DNA of 64,000 nt. Origin: Bacillus australimaris (GTDB lineage Bacteria > Bacillota > Bacilli > Bacillales > Bacillaceae). The stretch spans positions 434,001-498,000 of the forward strand of contig NZ_LGYN01000012.1 of the NCBI RefSeq assembly GCF_001307105.1, read 5' to 3'. Below the pieces are notes generated by a model that did no database searches, had not been told where the DNA came from, and worked only from the letters and a program-made list of their open reading frames with translations. Made by a program: the position numbers and the translations under genes. This document shows positions 17,441 through 25,883 of the stretch, piece after piece. How positions within the stretch are numbered: position 1 is the stretch's first letter; the number at the start of each line of letters is the position of its first letter.

Positions 17441-18361
17441 ATGAGAGCTGAGAGAAAAAGAAAAAAGAAGAAGGTTCTTTGGATTGTTTTATCGATTATT
17501 GGCTTATTCGTATTAGCAACTGGCGGATACGCATATCATCTTTGGAACACAGCTGCATCAACTGTCGCAGGCATTCAGGAGAATTTAAAGAAGTCAGATA
17601 AGCGTGACAAAGATGTCGATTTAAATAAGAAAGACCCGATTTCGATTTTAGTCATGGGTGTCGACGAACGAAAAAATGACCGAGGCCGTGCAGATACATT
17701 AATATACATGACAGTGAATCCGAAAACCAAAACGACCGAGATGGTAAGCATCCCGCGTGATACGTATACAAAAATTGTCGGAAAAGGCACAATGGATAAA
17801 ATCAACCACTCCTATGCATTTGGCGGCACACAAATGGCTGCAGATACTGTAGAGGAACTACTTGATGTACCTGTTGATTACTTTGTCAAAGTCAACATGG
17901 AAAGCTTTAAGGATATCGTTGATACACTTGGCGGTATTACGGTAAATAGTACGTTTGCATTTAGCTATGACGGTCATTCATTTGGTACAGGAGAGATTAA
18001 CCTGAATGGGGATCAAGCCCTTGCCTATACAAGAATGAGAAAACAAGATCCTAAGGGTGACTTCGGACGTCAGCAAAGACAGCGTCAAGTCATCGAAGGC
18101 ATTATTGCAAAAGGGGCTAACATTTCATCTATTACGAAATTCGGCGATATGTTCAAAGTTGTGGAAAACAATATGAAGACGAACATGTCATTTGACGATA
18201 TGTGGACGATGATGAATGATTATCGTGATGCAAGACAGCATGTAAAGCAGCATGAGCTGAAAGGGTCAGGCGCACGTATCAACAACATTTATTACTACCA
18301 GCTTGATGATAGCAGCCTTGCGAATGTGAAGAAGGAATTGAAGGAAAGTTTGGAGCAGTAA
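17441..18361 (+). CDS. tagU: LCP-family wall teichoic acid ligase LytR/TagU
   Basis: LytR-CpsA-Psr transferase of 306 residues, the same length as B. subtilis LytR (TagU). It attaches teichoic acid to peptidoglycan on the outside of the membrane. A basic N-terminus (ERKRKKKK) is followed by one membrane segment at about 12-32 and the LCP domain at about 65-220. That domain has ISILVMGVDER, GRADTLIYMTVN and SIPRDTYTKIVG with the conserved Asp and Arg residues. The ATG at 17441 has a GGTGAGG site; an in-frame GTG 12 bases upstream overlaps that site and is rejected. The gene is divergent from lytABC, as in B. subtilis. Confidence 0.93.
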   Translation: MRAERKRKKKKVLWIVLSIIGLFVLATGGYAYHLWNTAASTVAGIQENLKKSDKRDKDVDLNKKDPISILVMGVDERKNDRGRADTLIYMTVNPKTKTTEMVSIPRDTYTKIVGKGTMDKINHSYAFGGTQMAADTVEELLDVPVDYFVKVNMESFKDIVDTLGGITVNSTFAFSYDGHSFGTGEINLNGDQALAYTRMRKQDPKGDFGRQQRQRQVIEGIIAKGANISSITKFGDMFKVVENNMKTNMSFDDMWTMMNDYRDARQHVKQHELKGSGARINNIYYYQLDDSSLANVKKELKESLEQ

Positions 18362-18398
18362 AAAAAGAAGACTACATCTATGTAGTCTTCTTTTTTTA
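18361..18398. terminator. bidirectional terminator between tagU and mnaA
   Basis: Perfect 11-bp stem, GAAGACTACAT and ATGTAGTCTTC with a two-base loop (18367-18390). It has A6 on the left and T7 on the right, so it serves both convergent genes. Confidence 0.9.
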
Positions 18399-19535
18399 TG
18401 ATTGAAATGGAACTGGTTTTTCTTCACTTAATCCAAAACGATGAAGAAGTTCTTCAACAATTCGTTTTGACGCTTGTCCATCACCATAAGGATTAGACGC
18501 CTTCGACATGTTGTCATACTCTTTTTGATCTACTAGCAGCTCTTTTGCCATGTTGTAAATGGTCTCTTCATCTGTACCTGCAAGCTTAAGCGTCCCAGCT
18601 TTCACGCCTTCTGGGCGTTCTGTTGTATCACGCAGCACTAATACCGGTTTTCCAAGAGAAGGCGCCTCTTCTTGCACACCGCCAGAATCCGTTAAGATAA
18701 AGTGTGAAGCAGCAGCGAAGTTATGGAAATCAACAACTTCAAGCGGTTCAATTAAGTGCACACGATCGAGATCACTGAACTCTGTCTGAGCCGCATCACG
18801 AACGGCAGGATTTAAATGTACAGGGTATACAACCTGAACATCTTCAAACTCTTCTACCACACGTCTAATCGCTCTAAACATGTTTTTCATCGGCTGACCG
18901 AGATTCTCCCTGCGATGAGCCGTTAACAAGATCATTTTATCTGTACCTATTTTCTCTAAAATAGGGTGCTCATACTGATCTGTTACCGTTGTTTGCAATG
19001 CATCAATTGCTGTATTCCCTGTCACACAAATGGTTTCTTCTTTTTTATTTTCAATTAAAAGATTCTGCTTCGCTTCATTTGTAGGAGCAAAATGAATATC
19101 AGCAATAGTGCCTGTCATTTGTCGGTTCAATTCCTCCGGGAACGGTGAGTATTTATTATGTGTTCTTAAACCCGCTTCAACATGACCGACTGAAATTTGA
19201 TGATAAAATGCAGCCAGGCTTCCTGCGAAGGTTGTTGTTGTGTCTCCATGAACAAGCACAATATCAGGTTTTTCCTCTTGGAATAATTGATCTAGCTTCA
19301 ATAGTGCATTTGATGTAATTTCAGATAATGTCTGGCGCTGCTTCATGATGTTCAAATCATGATCTGGCGTAATAGAAAAAGCCTCAAGGACTTGATCAAG
19401 CATTTCTCTATGCTGAGCTGTTACAGTAACAATCGAATTTATCTGTGGATGTTTATTCAGTTCAAGAACAAGTGGTGCCATTTTAATTGCTTCAGGTCTA
19501 GTACCGAAAATAGTCATTACATTTAGTTTTTTCAC
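18396..19535 (-). CDS. mnaA: UDP-N-acetylglucosamine 2-epimerase MnaA
   Basis: Non-hydrolysing epimerase that makes UDP-ManNAc for TagA. It has 379 residues (380 in B. subtilis). The N-terminus VMTIFGTRPEAIKMAPL is the family signature. VHGDTTTTFAGSLAAF, GHVEAGLRTH and HRRENLG (substrate-binding His and Arg) follow, and LTDSGGVQEEAPSLGKPVLVLRDTTERPE forms the UDP site. The start is GTG at 19535 with GAGG nine bases upstream and a TATAAT further upstream. The enzyme is cytosolic. Its own minor promoter sits in the gap towards gtaB. Confidence 0.96.
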   Translation of the reverse strand: MKKLNVMTIFGTRPEAIKMAPLVLELNKHPQINSIVTVTAQHREMLDQVLEAFSITPDHDLNIMKQRQTLSEITSNALLKLDQLFQEEKPDIVLVHGDTTTTFAGSLAAFYHQISVGHVEAGLRTHNKYSPFPEELNRQMTGTIADIHFAPTNEAKQNLLIENKKEETICVTGNTAIDALQTTVTDQYEHPILEKIGTDKMILLTAHRRENLGQPMKNMFRAIRRVVEEFEDVQVVYPVHLNPAVRDAAQTEFSDLDRVHLIEPLEVVDFHNFAAASHFILTDSGGVQEEAPSLGKPVLVLRDTTERPEGVKAGTLKLAGTDEETIYNMAKELLVDQKEYDNMSKASNPYGDGQASKRIVEELLHRFGLSEEKPVPFQS

Positions 19536-19569
19536 TTGTTTATGCCTCTTTCCTAGTATAGTACTTTTA

Positions 19570-19598
19570 ATTATACACAATTTGGAGGGTAAATTTAA
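19570..19598 (-). promoter_or_regulatory. possible promoter of mnaA
   Basis: A perfect TATAAT on the minus strand (19570-19575) lies 34 bases before the mnaA start. Only a weak -35 (TTAAAT, 17 bases further upstream) is visible. Confidence 0.4.
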
Positions 19599-19690
19599 TG
19601 ATATAAAAAAAGAAATTTACATTGAATTAACGTTAAATTTCTCTTTCCTTTACATTTAACATATAAAATATGAATTATATAAAAGTCATT

Positions 19691-19719
19691 TTAGTGAAAT
19701 CATTTGTCTTTCCTATGAT
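19691..19719 (+). promoter_or_regulatory. possible promoter of gtaB
   Basis: TTAGTG (19691-19696), a 17-base spacer and TATGAT (19714-19719). The -35 match is poor. The rest of the 270-base gap between mnaA and gtaB is AT-rich and holds nothing else I recognise. Confidence 0.3.
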
Positions 19720-19804
19720 TTGTAAGTTACACTTTAAACAGACGACCAAGAACAAACATTGAAATATGAAATCGGTTATTTATGTAAGGAAGGTGCAAAG
19801 TTCA

Positions 19805-20686
19805 TTGAAAAAAGTACGTAAAGCCATTATACCAGCTGCAGGTCTTGGGACTCGTTTCCTCCCTGCAACAAAAGCGATGCCTAAAGAAATGCTCCCAATC
19901 GTTGATAAACCAACCATTCAATATATTATTGAAGAAGCTGTTGAATCAGGAATCGAAGACATTATTATCGTGACTGGAAAAGGAAAAAGAGCCATTGAGG
20001 ATCATTTTGATTTTGCACCAGAGCTAGAGCGCAACCTTGAGGAAAAAGGAAAGAGCGAGCTTTTAGAAAAGGTGAGAAAATCCTCTAACATTGCTGACAT
20101 TCATTACATACGTCAAAAGGAGCCAAAAGGTCTTGGGCACGCTGTTTGGTGCGCACGAAACTTTATCGGTGATGAGCCTTTTGCTGTTTTATTAGGTGAT
20201 GACATTGTTCAAGCCGAAACACCTGGGCTTCGCCAGCTGATGGATGAATACGAAAAAACTCTTTCATCTGTGATTGGTGTTCAGCAGGTAGCAGACAGCG
20301 ATACGCATCGCTACGGGATCATTGATCCTCTTACACAAGAAGGACGCCGCTATCAGGTCAAAAACTTTGTTGAAAAGCCGCCGCAAGGAACAGCACCATC
20401 GAACCTTGCCATCTTAGGCCGCTACATTTTCACACCAGAGATCTTTATGTACCTTGATCAGCAAGAGATTGGTGCAGGCGGAGAAATTCAACTGACAGAT
20501 GCCATTCAAAAGCTGAATGACATCCAGCGCGTATTTGCCTATGATTTCGAAGGAAAACGATACGATGTCGGCGAGAAGCAAGGCTTCATTGAAACGACTC
20601 TTGAGTTTGCCCTTCAGGACGAAGAATTGAAAAAGAAACTCATTCCATTTATGAAACAGCTTCTCGAAAAAGAAGAAGTGAATTAA
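19805..20686 (+). CDS. gtaB: UTP-glucose-1-phosphate uridylyltransferase GtaB
   Basis: Makes UDP-glucose from UTP and glucose-1-phosphate in the cytosol, feeding TuaD, teichoic acid glucosylation and glycolipid synthesis. It has 293 residues. The nucleotide-binding start [26 protein letters not shown] is diagnostic; VLLGDDIVQ and the FVEKP segment follow. TTG at 19805 is chosen because AAGGAAGG lies just upstream and the protein then begins [11 protein letters not shown] as in B. subtilis GtaB (292). An in-frame ATG at 19766 lacks a ribosome site. It converges on tagH over a shared terminator. Confidence 0.95.
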   Translation: MKKVRKAIIPAAGLGTRFLPATKAMPKEMLPIVDKPTIQYIIEEAVESGIEDIIIVTGKGKRAIEDHFDFAPELERNLEEKGKSELLEKVRKSSNIADIHYIRQKEPKGLGHAVWCARNFIGDEPFAVLLGDDIVQAETPGLRQLMDEYEKTLSSVIGVQQVADSDTHRYGIIDPLTQEGRRYQVKNFVEKPPQGTAPSNLAILGRYIFTPEIFMYLDQQEIGAGGEIQLTDAIQKLNDIQRVFAYDFEGKRYDVGEKQGFIETTLEFALQDEELKKKLIPFMKQLLEKEEVN

Positions 20687-20715
20687 AAAAAGCTGCCGGC
20701 ATCGGCAGCTTTTTA
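20687..20715. terminator. bidirectional terminator between gtaB and tagH
   Basis: Stem AGCTGCCG/CGGCAGCT with a four-base loop (20691-20710), with A6 before and T5 after. Confidence 0.9.
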
Positions 20716-22314
20716 TTTGATCACTGAAATAGTGAGTGTATGCTGTTCATTATCAATGACAAACAGGTTGTTTTCGCCTTTCACTGCGAATTTCGTTTGT
20801 TTCTCATTCATCAAGACATTCTGTTCTGTCAGCCCAAGTGTGGAAGGAGAGATGGACATCACCTCTCGAAACACAATGGTGTTTGCCTGACCATTTTGAA
20901 TGACATAGTCAGTTTTCTCTGTGGTCAATCGCTCAATCGTATCGCCTTGATCACTTTTGATTGAGCTCAGCGTTTGCATTCTTCGCTTTAGCACAGACTC
21001 TTCTTTTCCGAGGAAGGAAAGTAAATACTCATATGAACCTGCAGATGCAGGTGATACATAGGAATTAAACTGTCCTGGTCCAATGGACAATGACTTTAAT
21101 TTCTCTGCCTTTTGAAGTGCAACAGGTTTGACAAAATACGTTTCTGTCGCTGTTTTAATTTGAACGGTTTGTTTATTTTCAGCCACAGCTTGTACTTCTT
21201 GTCCAAATGGCAAAATAACATCTGCCTTTTTTTTCATGGCTTGATCTTTGTAAACAGTGAGTGGATCAGCTGTGACAATCGCCTGTTGATCCACCTTTTT
21301 CATATCAGGCGCCCCCTTGGTCTGCGGGTTCTTCGACTGAGGCGCTTCTGTCTTATCTGATGAAATTGCACCAAATGTCGCCAATGTTCGAAGCGGACGA
21401 TCTGAAAACATCGATAAGGCAAGCAATATCGTTAACACTGCTAAAATCGTCACTTGCAATGCAGGTCCGAACAGTGAGCGACGTTTTCCGTTCTCTTGAT
21501 AACGAGATACCTTTTCTGTCTTTTGTACGCCTTTGCGGCCTTCTTTATGTTTCAATTGATATTCTTTTTTTTCTTTCTTGGAAAGCTTGTTAAACCAGTC
21601 AACAAACTCTTTATACTCTTTCACAACTTTTTTCGTATTATCAAACATACGAAGTTCACCATAATGCATCCAAGCCACTCGATCACAGATTTTTTGGATT
21701 TGACTAATGGAGTGACTGACAAAAAAGATTGTCTTCCCTTGTTCTTTGAACTCTGTGATTCGATCGACACATTTTTGATAGAAGGTTTGGTCTCCAACAG
21801 ACAATGCTTCATCAATAATCAGGATATCTGGATCGATATGCGCTGAAATGGCAAAGCCAAGACGTGATTTCATTCCGCTTGAATAGCTCTTTACAGGCTG
21901 ATCAATAAAGTCACCAATATCCGCAAACTCTACGATTTTTTCATAAAGTTCGTCTATCTCTTTATTCGTCAGACCCATCATTAAGCACTTTAGGCGAATG
22001 TTGTCTTTCCCGCTTAATTGGTTGTTCAGCCCTGCCGCAATGGCAATTAACGAAGGCTGGCCGTCCATATCAATTTCACCACTTGTTGGTGGTATGATCT
22101 TCGCCAAAAGATTTGACATCGTTGATTTTCCAGATCCGTTGATTCCTACAAAACCAATTGTTTCACCTTCATATACGTCAAAGGACACATCACGAACAGC
22201 AAAAAAACCTTTTTCATTTTTATTAGGAAAAAACAGCCCTTTAATTTTATCTGACTGCTTTTTATATAGGACGTATTGCTTGGATACGTTTCGAAACGAA
22301 ACCTTTAGTTTCAT
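20713..22314 (-). CDS. tagH: teichoic acid export ATP-binding protein TagH
   Basis: ATPase of the ABC exporter that carries completed wall teichoic acid across the membrane. It has 533 residues (527 in B. subtilis). The N-terminal ABC domain (about 1-240) has Walker A GINGSGKST, the signature YSSGMKSRLG, Walker B DILIIDEALSVGD and the switch VSHS. Unlike most ATPases it has an extension: a basic segment, one membrane span near 280-300, and an outside domain of about 220 residues with an SH3-like stretch (YKDQAMKKKADVILPFG). This layout is specific to TagH. It lies 19 bases after tagG, with AAGGAG eight bases before the ATG. Confidence 0.96.
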   Translation of the reverse strand: MKLKVSFRNVSKQYVLYKKQSDKIKGLFFPNKNEKGFFAVRDVSFDVYEGETIGFVGINGSGKSTMSNLLAKIIPPTSGEIDMDGQPSLIAIAAGLNNQLSGKDNIRLKCLMMGLTNKEIDELYEKIVEFADIGDFIDQPVKSYSSGMKSRLGFAISAHIDPDILIIDEALSVGDQTFYQKCVDRITEFKEQGKTIFFVSHSISQIQKICDRVAWMHYGELRMFDNTKKVVKEYKEFVDWFNKLSKKEKKEYQLKHKEGRKGVQKTEKVSRYQENGKRRSLFGPALQVTILAVLTILLALSMFSDRPLRTLATFGAISSDKTEAPQSKNPQTKGAPDMKKVDQQAIVTADPLTVYKDQAMKKKADVILPFGQEVQAVAENKQTVQIKTATETYFVKPVALQKAEKLKSLSIGPGQFNSYVSPASAGSYEYLLSFLGKEESVLKRRMQTLSSIKSDQGDTIERLTTEKTDYVIQNGQANTIVFREVMSISPSTLGLTEQNVLMNEKQTKFAVKGENNLFVIDNEQHTLTISVIK

Positions 22315-22333
22315 CGTATAATCTCCTTACTTT

Positions 22334-23161
22334 TTAAAGAAAATCGACAAATTTATCCCTAAATTTCATATGAAGTAACGAACCGACTGTTAAAAAAAGA
22401 AGCGTGATCAGCCAAAAATAAAGTGTGTATTTGACATCATGGAAGAACCATTCTCCCTTTAACAAACTATTTCTAAACCCATCAATAATGTAGAATAGAG
22501 GATTCAATCTTAATATATCCCCAATCCACGCTTTGTCTCCAGTGAGCTTCTCTGAGATATTCCAAAAAATCGGCAGCAAAAAGAAAAGCAGACGTGTCAC
22601 GGATTGTAAAAGAAATTGATAGTCTCTCACGAGTACACTAATCGTGGAATTAAACAAACTAAACGAAAACATAAACGCGATCATACAAATAAGATAGTAT
22701 ATATATTGCAGCCAATGCGCATCAGGATAAATGCCATAGGAAATCAGCACAATCAAATAGACACCCATCATGACAAAGTAGCTGAACAAGTTAGACATAA
22801 TGACCACAGACGGCAGCGCGCTAATCGGGAAATTCATTTTTGATACCATATTAATCCGTTTAAACACACTGTTTGATCCATCAAGAATGGTTGGACTAAT
22901 GAAGAACCAAGGAATTAATCCAGCAAGCATCCAGATGATAAATGGAACCTCCATGCCCCCAATGACAATCGGCTGTCCTCCGCGAATGCCCATGCCAAAA
23001 ACAAACCAGTAAGCCAGCATTTGAATCAATGGATTTAAAAACTGCCATAAAACACCTAAATAATTCATCTGATATTTTGATTTTGTTTCATAAACAGCAA
23101 GTCGCATAATCAGCGGAAATGAACTGAATTGCTCCTTTAGTATCGTCAACATTGCGTTCAT
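22334..23161 (-). CDS. tagG: teichoic acid export permease TagG
   Basis: Membrane subunit of the TagGH ABC exporter, 275 residues with six hydrophobic segments of the ABC-2 type. Typical parts are [24 protein letters not shown] sequence after an amphipathic N-terminus, [16 protein letters not shown], and [17 protein letters not shown] near the end. AGGAAG precedes the ATG. It forms a two-gene unit with tagH. It is separated from the upstream genes by about 170 bases that contain a terminator and a candidate promoter. Confidence 0.95.
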   Translation of the reverse strand: MNAMLTILKEQFSSFPLIMRLAVYETKSKYQMNYLGVLWQFLNPLIQMLAYWFVFGMGIRGGQPIVIGGMEVPFIIWMLAGLIPWFFISPTILDGSNSVFKRINMVSKMNFPISALPSVVIMSNLFSYFVMMGVYLIVLISYGIYPDAHWLQYIYYLICMIAFMFSFSLFNSTISVLVRDYQFLLQSVTRLLFFLLPIFWNISEKLTGDKAWIGDILRLNPLFYIIDGFRNSLLKGEWFFHDVKYTLYFWLITLLFLTVGSLLHMKFRDKFVDFL

Positions 23162-23219
23162 TCTAATCTTCCTTAGATATAAGTTTTTGGGATTACTTTT
23201 TTAAAAAGCACCGCTCATA

Positions 23220-23248
23220 ATTGTAACAGATAACGATGCACATTTCAC
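23220..23248 (-). promoter_or_regulatory. candidate extended -10 promoter of tagGH
   Basis: On the minus strand TGTTACAAT (extended -10 form TGnTACAAT, hexamer 23220-23225) lies about 60 bases before tagG, with a weak GTGAAA 17 bases upstream. A perfect TTGACA at 23269-23274 also occurs but has no -10 at suitable spacing. Confidence 0.35.
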
Positions 23249-23284
23249 CTTATAACAAAAGTCATGCATGTCAAACTAGAAGAC

Positions 23285-23322
23285 AAAAAACCCCTGAATC
23301 CTTTCAAACACAGATTCAGGGG
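23285..23322 (-). terminator. terminator after the AT-rich TagF-family gene
   Basis: Perfect 10-bp stem CCCCTGAATC/GATTCAGGGG (23291-23322) followed on the minus strand by TTTTTT. It isolates tagGH from the gene upstream. Confidence 0.9.
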
Positions 23323-23332
23323 GCCTAAGACA

Positions 23333-25699
23333 TTAGATAATTTGATGCTCTTTTAAGAAATCAGTAATTCTTTTCGTATTTTGATTATCGTTAAAGCTGT
23401 TGATTTTCAAATATTTTTCCTTATACTCATCTTCCACAACATACTGATTCTCAATTGCATGTTTGACAATACGAATCAGCTCTTGTGTATTATATGCAAT
23501 CGGTCCCGGTGCATTTTCTTCGTTTACAGGAGGAATCGCTTTATACTGTCTAATCAAATAATCTTTTTCTTCCCAATAAAAAATAGGGTACGCTCCTCTA
23601 TATTGTGCATCATAAATAGCAGAAGAGTAATCAGTGATAAACACCTTAGACACTTTTAGCGCTTCTGATGGATTATCAGAAATAATATGTTTATACTGAG
23701 GCAGGTTTTGATAAACGTACTGCGAAAATTTGTTATGCGGTACAATTAACAGACGATCAAGTAGACCTGCTTCTTCAAAGCTTTTAATGATTTTGATCAG
23801 AACTCTATAGTAAGATGTTTCTTCGATTCTATTTGTATAAATAAGTCCCTCTTCCCAATACCGGTAAGTTGGCATAAAAGCAATCTTATCTGCACCGTCT
23901 ACTAATTTGGCATGATCAAAAGTTGCCAGACCTGTCAAAATCAAATCCTCACGGTCATAGTTCATTTTATAGAATTCACCAGCCTCTAGTTCAGAGCTGA
24001 TGACTGATTTATAAATATTATATTGGTTCTTGTCTTTATGGAATCCAAAAGCCATTGGATTATCAACCGGTTTTGCAAACATAATTCCATGCTGCAAAAA
24101 GACAAGTGGAACACTCATGATTCTCTCTCTAAGATGATCAATATATAATCGATCATTCAGAACATGGTTGGATAACTCACTTGAAATAAAGTAGCTGGCA
24201 TTGAAGATACTTAAAAAATGTCTCAGACTATATTTCGGAATGATACCCTTTCCATACTTAGCTTTCAATGCTGGATATGCGCTTGATTTCTTATTAAGAA
24301 TAAAGTAATTTCTTGAGTCTGTTTGACAATTCTCTTTTACATAATCATACACTCTAATAGCTGATTCATCTGCTTTATCACTCTTTTTCTCAAAAAACAA
24401 ATTCACACCATACTTTTTGTCTTTATAGAATGATGATAAGATACTCGCTATTTTTATTTTTACTTTACTAAATAAAGAATATTCCTGTGAATAAGGAATA
24501 ATGGTTGATGTCACATTACCAAATAGATTTGTTCTTAATACTTGAAGCTTGTCCCCATTCTTCTTCGTGATATATGTTTTCACCTTTTTATCTCTTTTTT
24601 TCAACCTTAAACTATGGATAATTCGATGATCATTTCCTACGAACAAGTTGTTATGGATTCTGCTGTCTAGGTCAAGATCATTTAACGAAATTTTAAAGAA
24701 ACCATATCTCTTTAGGAATTTGATCTTTCTAAATGGTCTTATAAATTTCGCCAGTTGATGCTCAGAATTTCTAATGTAAAGATATTCATATTTTTGGTCG
24801 GAATTATATGCGTAATGTGTCAGCCTTCCATAAACATAAAAGCTATTAAACATACTAAATATACGTAGTCTTGATGTATGCTTTGTAACGAGATAAGGAT
24901 TTCCTCTTACTAAGTAAACGCCATTCGTTCTTACATATATGTAATATCTTTGTTTATTAATCACCAAAATATTAAGGATATTGTCTTCTTTAAATTGCTC
25001 TAATGTACCTTTACCAAAGATCTTGAGCGGCTGATATCTAGGAACGAGTCTAAAGTTGACGATTTTCTTTTGCTCAGTCACCTTATTTAAAATTTTGATT
25101 TGATTACGGTTATTCACAGTCACTTCAATATCTTTATGTTCCTGCATCACATCAAACAAAATTTTCCTTACATTTAATTCTTTATTTTGGCAGTCATACG
25201 TAACGACAAAGCAGAAAGGACTGTATGTGATAAAGGAAATGTCTACAAATCTTCTATCTGCCCCATGAATCTTCAAGTTCATTTTATAATTCTGATTGAT
25301 CTCATCTACGTTTAGCAGCCCTGAGAATAATAACAGTTCCTCTTCGCCTCTATATAAGCCATAGCGGTCTAATCCTAACTGCTTGACATATATATCTTCA
25401 AATTGATTGTTAATTTCAATAGGATGTATTTGATTTGGTTGAATGATGTCAGAGCTTTCTTTGACAATATATAAGTTCTTATCCTTAGCATAGAGATAGA
25501 TCATTTCATTAGAATGATCTATTGAGGTTTCAAAAATCATCTGATCCTTTACATTAATTTCACAAATTCTCTTTGATTCGTTTACATTTAGCTTTTTAAA
25601 TTCAAAAGTACACAACTTCTCTATGTCATCGATATATAACACTAACTTTTGTTCATCCAAATTAAGAATTTCTATAAAATTATGATAAAGTTTGTACAT
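23333..25699 (-). CDS. TagF-family (CDP-polyol) glycerophosphotransferase-like protein, substrate unknown
   Basis: 788-residue protein with two parts. Residues 1 to about 420 are beta-rich and resemble nothing I can name. Residues about 430-785 are a Glyphos_transf (TagF/TagB) domain. It keeps the two histidines expected for catalysis, in FLQHGIMF near 536 and IVPHNKFS near 653, and the nucleotide-binding FITDYSSAIYDAQYRG near 690. The QHG form differs from the WHGT of TagF and TagB. It should transfer a polyol-phosphate or act on a modified chain at the membrane. It lies between tagF and tagG, where B. subtilis 168 has no gene, and has terminators on both sides. Its DNA looks clearly more AT-rich than its neighbours, suggesting transfer. 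Confidence 0.75.
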   Translation of the reverse strand: MYKLYHNFIEILNLDEQKLVLYIDDIEKLCTFEFKKLNVNESKRICEINVKDQMIFETSIDHSNEMIYLYAKDKNLYIVKESSDIIQPNQIHPIEINNQFEDIYVKQLGLDRYGLYRGEEELLLFSGLLNVDEINQNYKMNLKIHGADRRFVDISFITYSPFCFVVTYDCQNKELNVRKILFDVMQEHKDIEVTVNNRNQIKILNKVTEQKKIVNFRLVPRYQPLKIFGKGTLEQFKEDNILNILVINKQRYYIYVRTNGVYLVRGNPYLVTKHTSRLRIFSMFNSFYVYGRLTHYAYNSDQKYEYLYIRNSEHQLAKFIRPFRKIKFLKRYGFFKISLNDLDLDSRIHNNLFVGNDHRIIHSLRLKKRDKKVKTYITKKNGDKLQVLRTNLFGNVTSTIIPYSQEYSLFSKVKIKIASILSSFYKDKKYGVNLFFEKKSDKADESAIRVYDYVKENCQTDSRNYFILNKKSSAYPALKAKYGKGIIPKYSLRHFLSIFNASYFISSELSNHVLNDRLYIDHLRERIMSVPLVFLQHGIMFAKPVDNPMAFGFHKDKNQYNIYKSVISSELEAGEFYKMNYDREDLILTGLATFDHAKLVDGADKIAFMPTYRYWEEGLIYTNRIEETSYYRVLIKIIKSFEEAGLLDRLLIVPHNKFSQYVYQNLPQYKHIISDNPSEALKVSKVFITDYSSAIYDAQYRGAYPIFYWEEKDYLIRQYKAIPPVNEENAPGPIAYNTQELIRIVKHAIENQYVVEDEYKEKYLKINSFNDNQNTKRITDFLKEHQII

Positions 25700-25842
25700 T
25701 GAAGCACCTCTATATTATTTTCAGCATTTTTACAGTAACGGATAATCTTATCTAAATTTAGCATGTTTAGTGTTAAATTTCTACGTTTTTTTATTTTTAC
25801 CACTACTTTTAAATATGTGTACATTGGAATAAAAAACACAAA
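25700..25842. other. AT-rich gap before the TagF-family gene
   Basis: Very AT-rich leader between the tagF terminator and the next minus-strand gene. It must hold that gene's promoter if the terminator works, but I cannot pick a convincing -35/-10 pair. The only useful site seen is AGAGGTG, five bases before the start codon. Confidence 0.4.
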
Positions 25843-25878
25843 AAAAGTACCGTTCAAAAGGCGAAGAACGGTACTTTT
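25843..25878 (-). terminator. terminator after tagF
   Basis: Stem AAAAGTACCGTTC (25843-25855) with GAACGGTACTTTT (25866-25878), a perfect 13-bp match, with the T run on the minus strand and an A run on the plus strand. It lies six bases past the tagF stop. Confidence 0.9.
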
Positions 25879-25883
25879 ATAAA

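Noticed and set aside
23269..23274. Perfect TTGACA upstream of tagG as the main promoter
   Set aside because: The nearest -10-like sequence (TATAAG) is only 14 bases away, too short for sigma-A. The extended -10 further downstream is a better candidate.
25672..25857. Open frame of 61 codons before the TagF-family gene
   Set aside because: It arises from AT-rich leader DNA, overlaps the start of the downstream gene and a terminator, and has no ribosome site.
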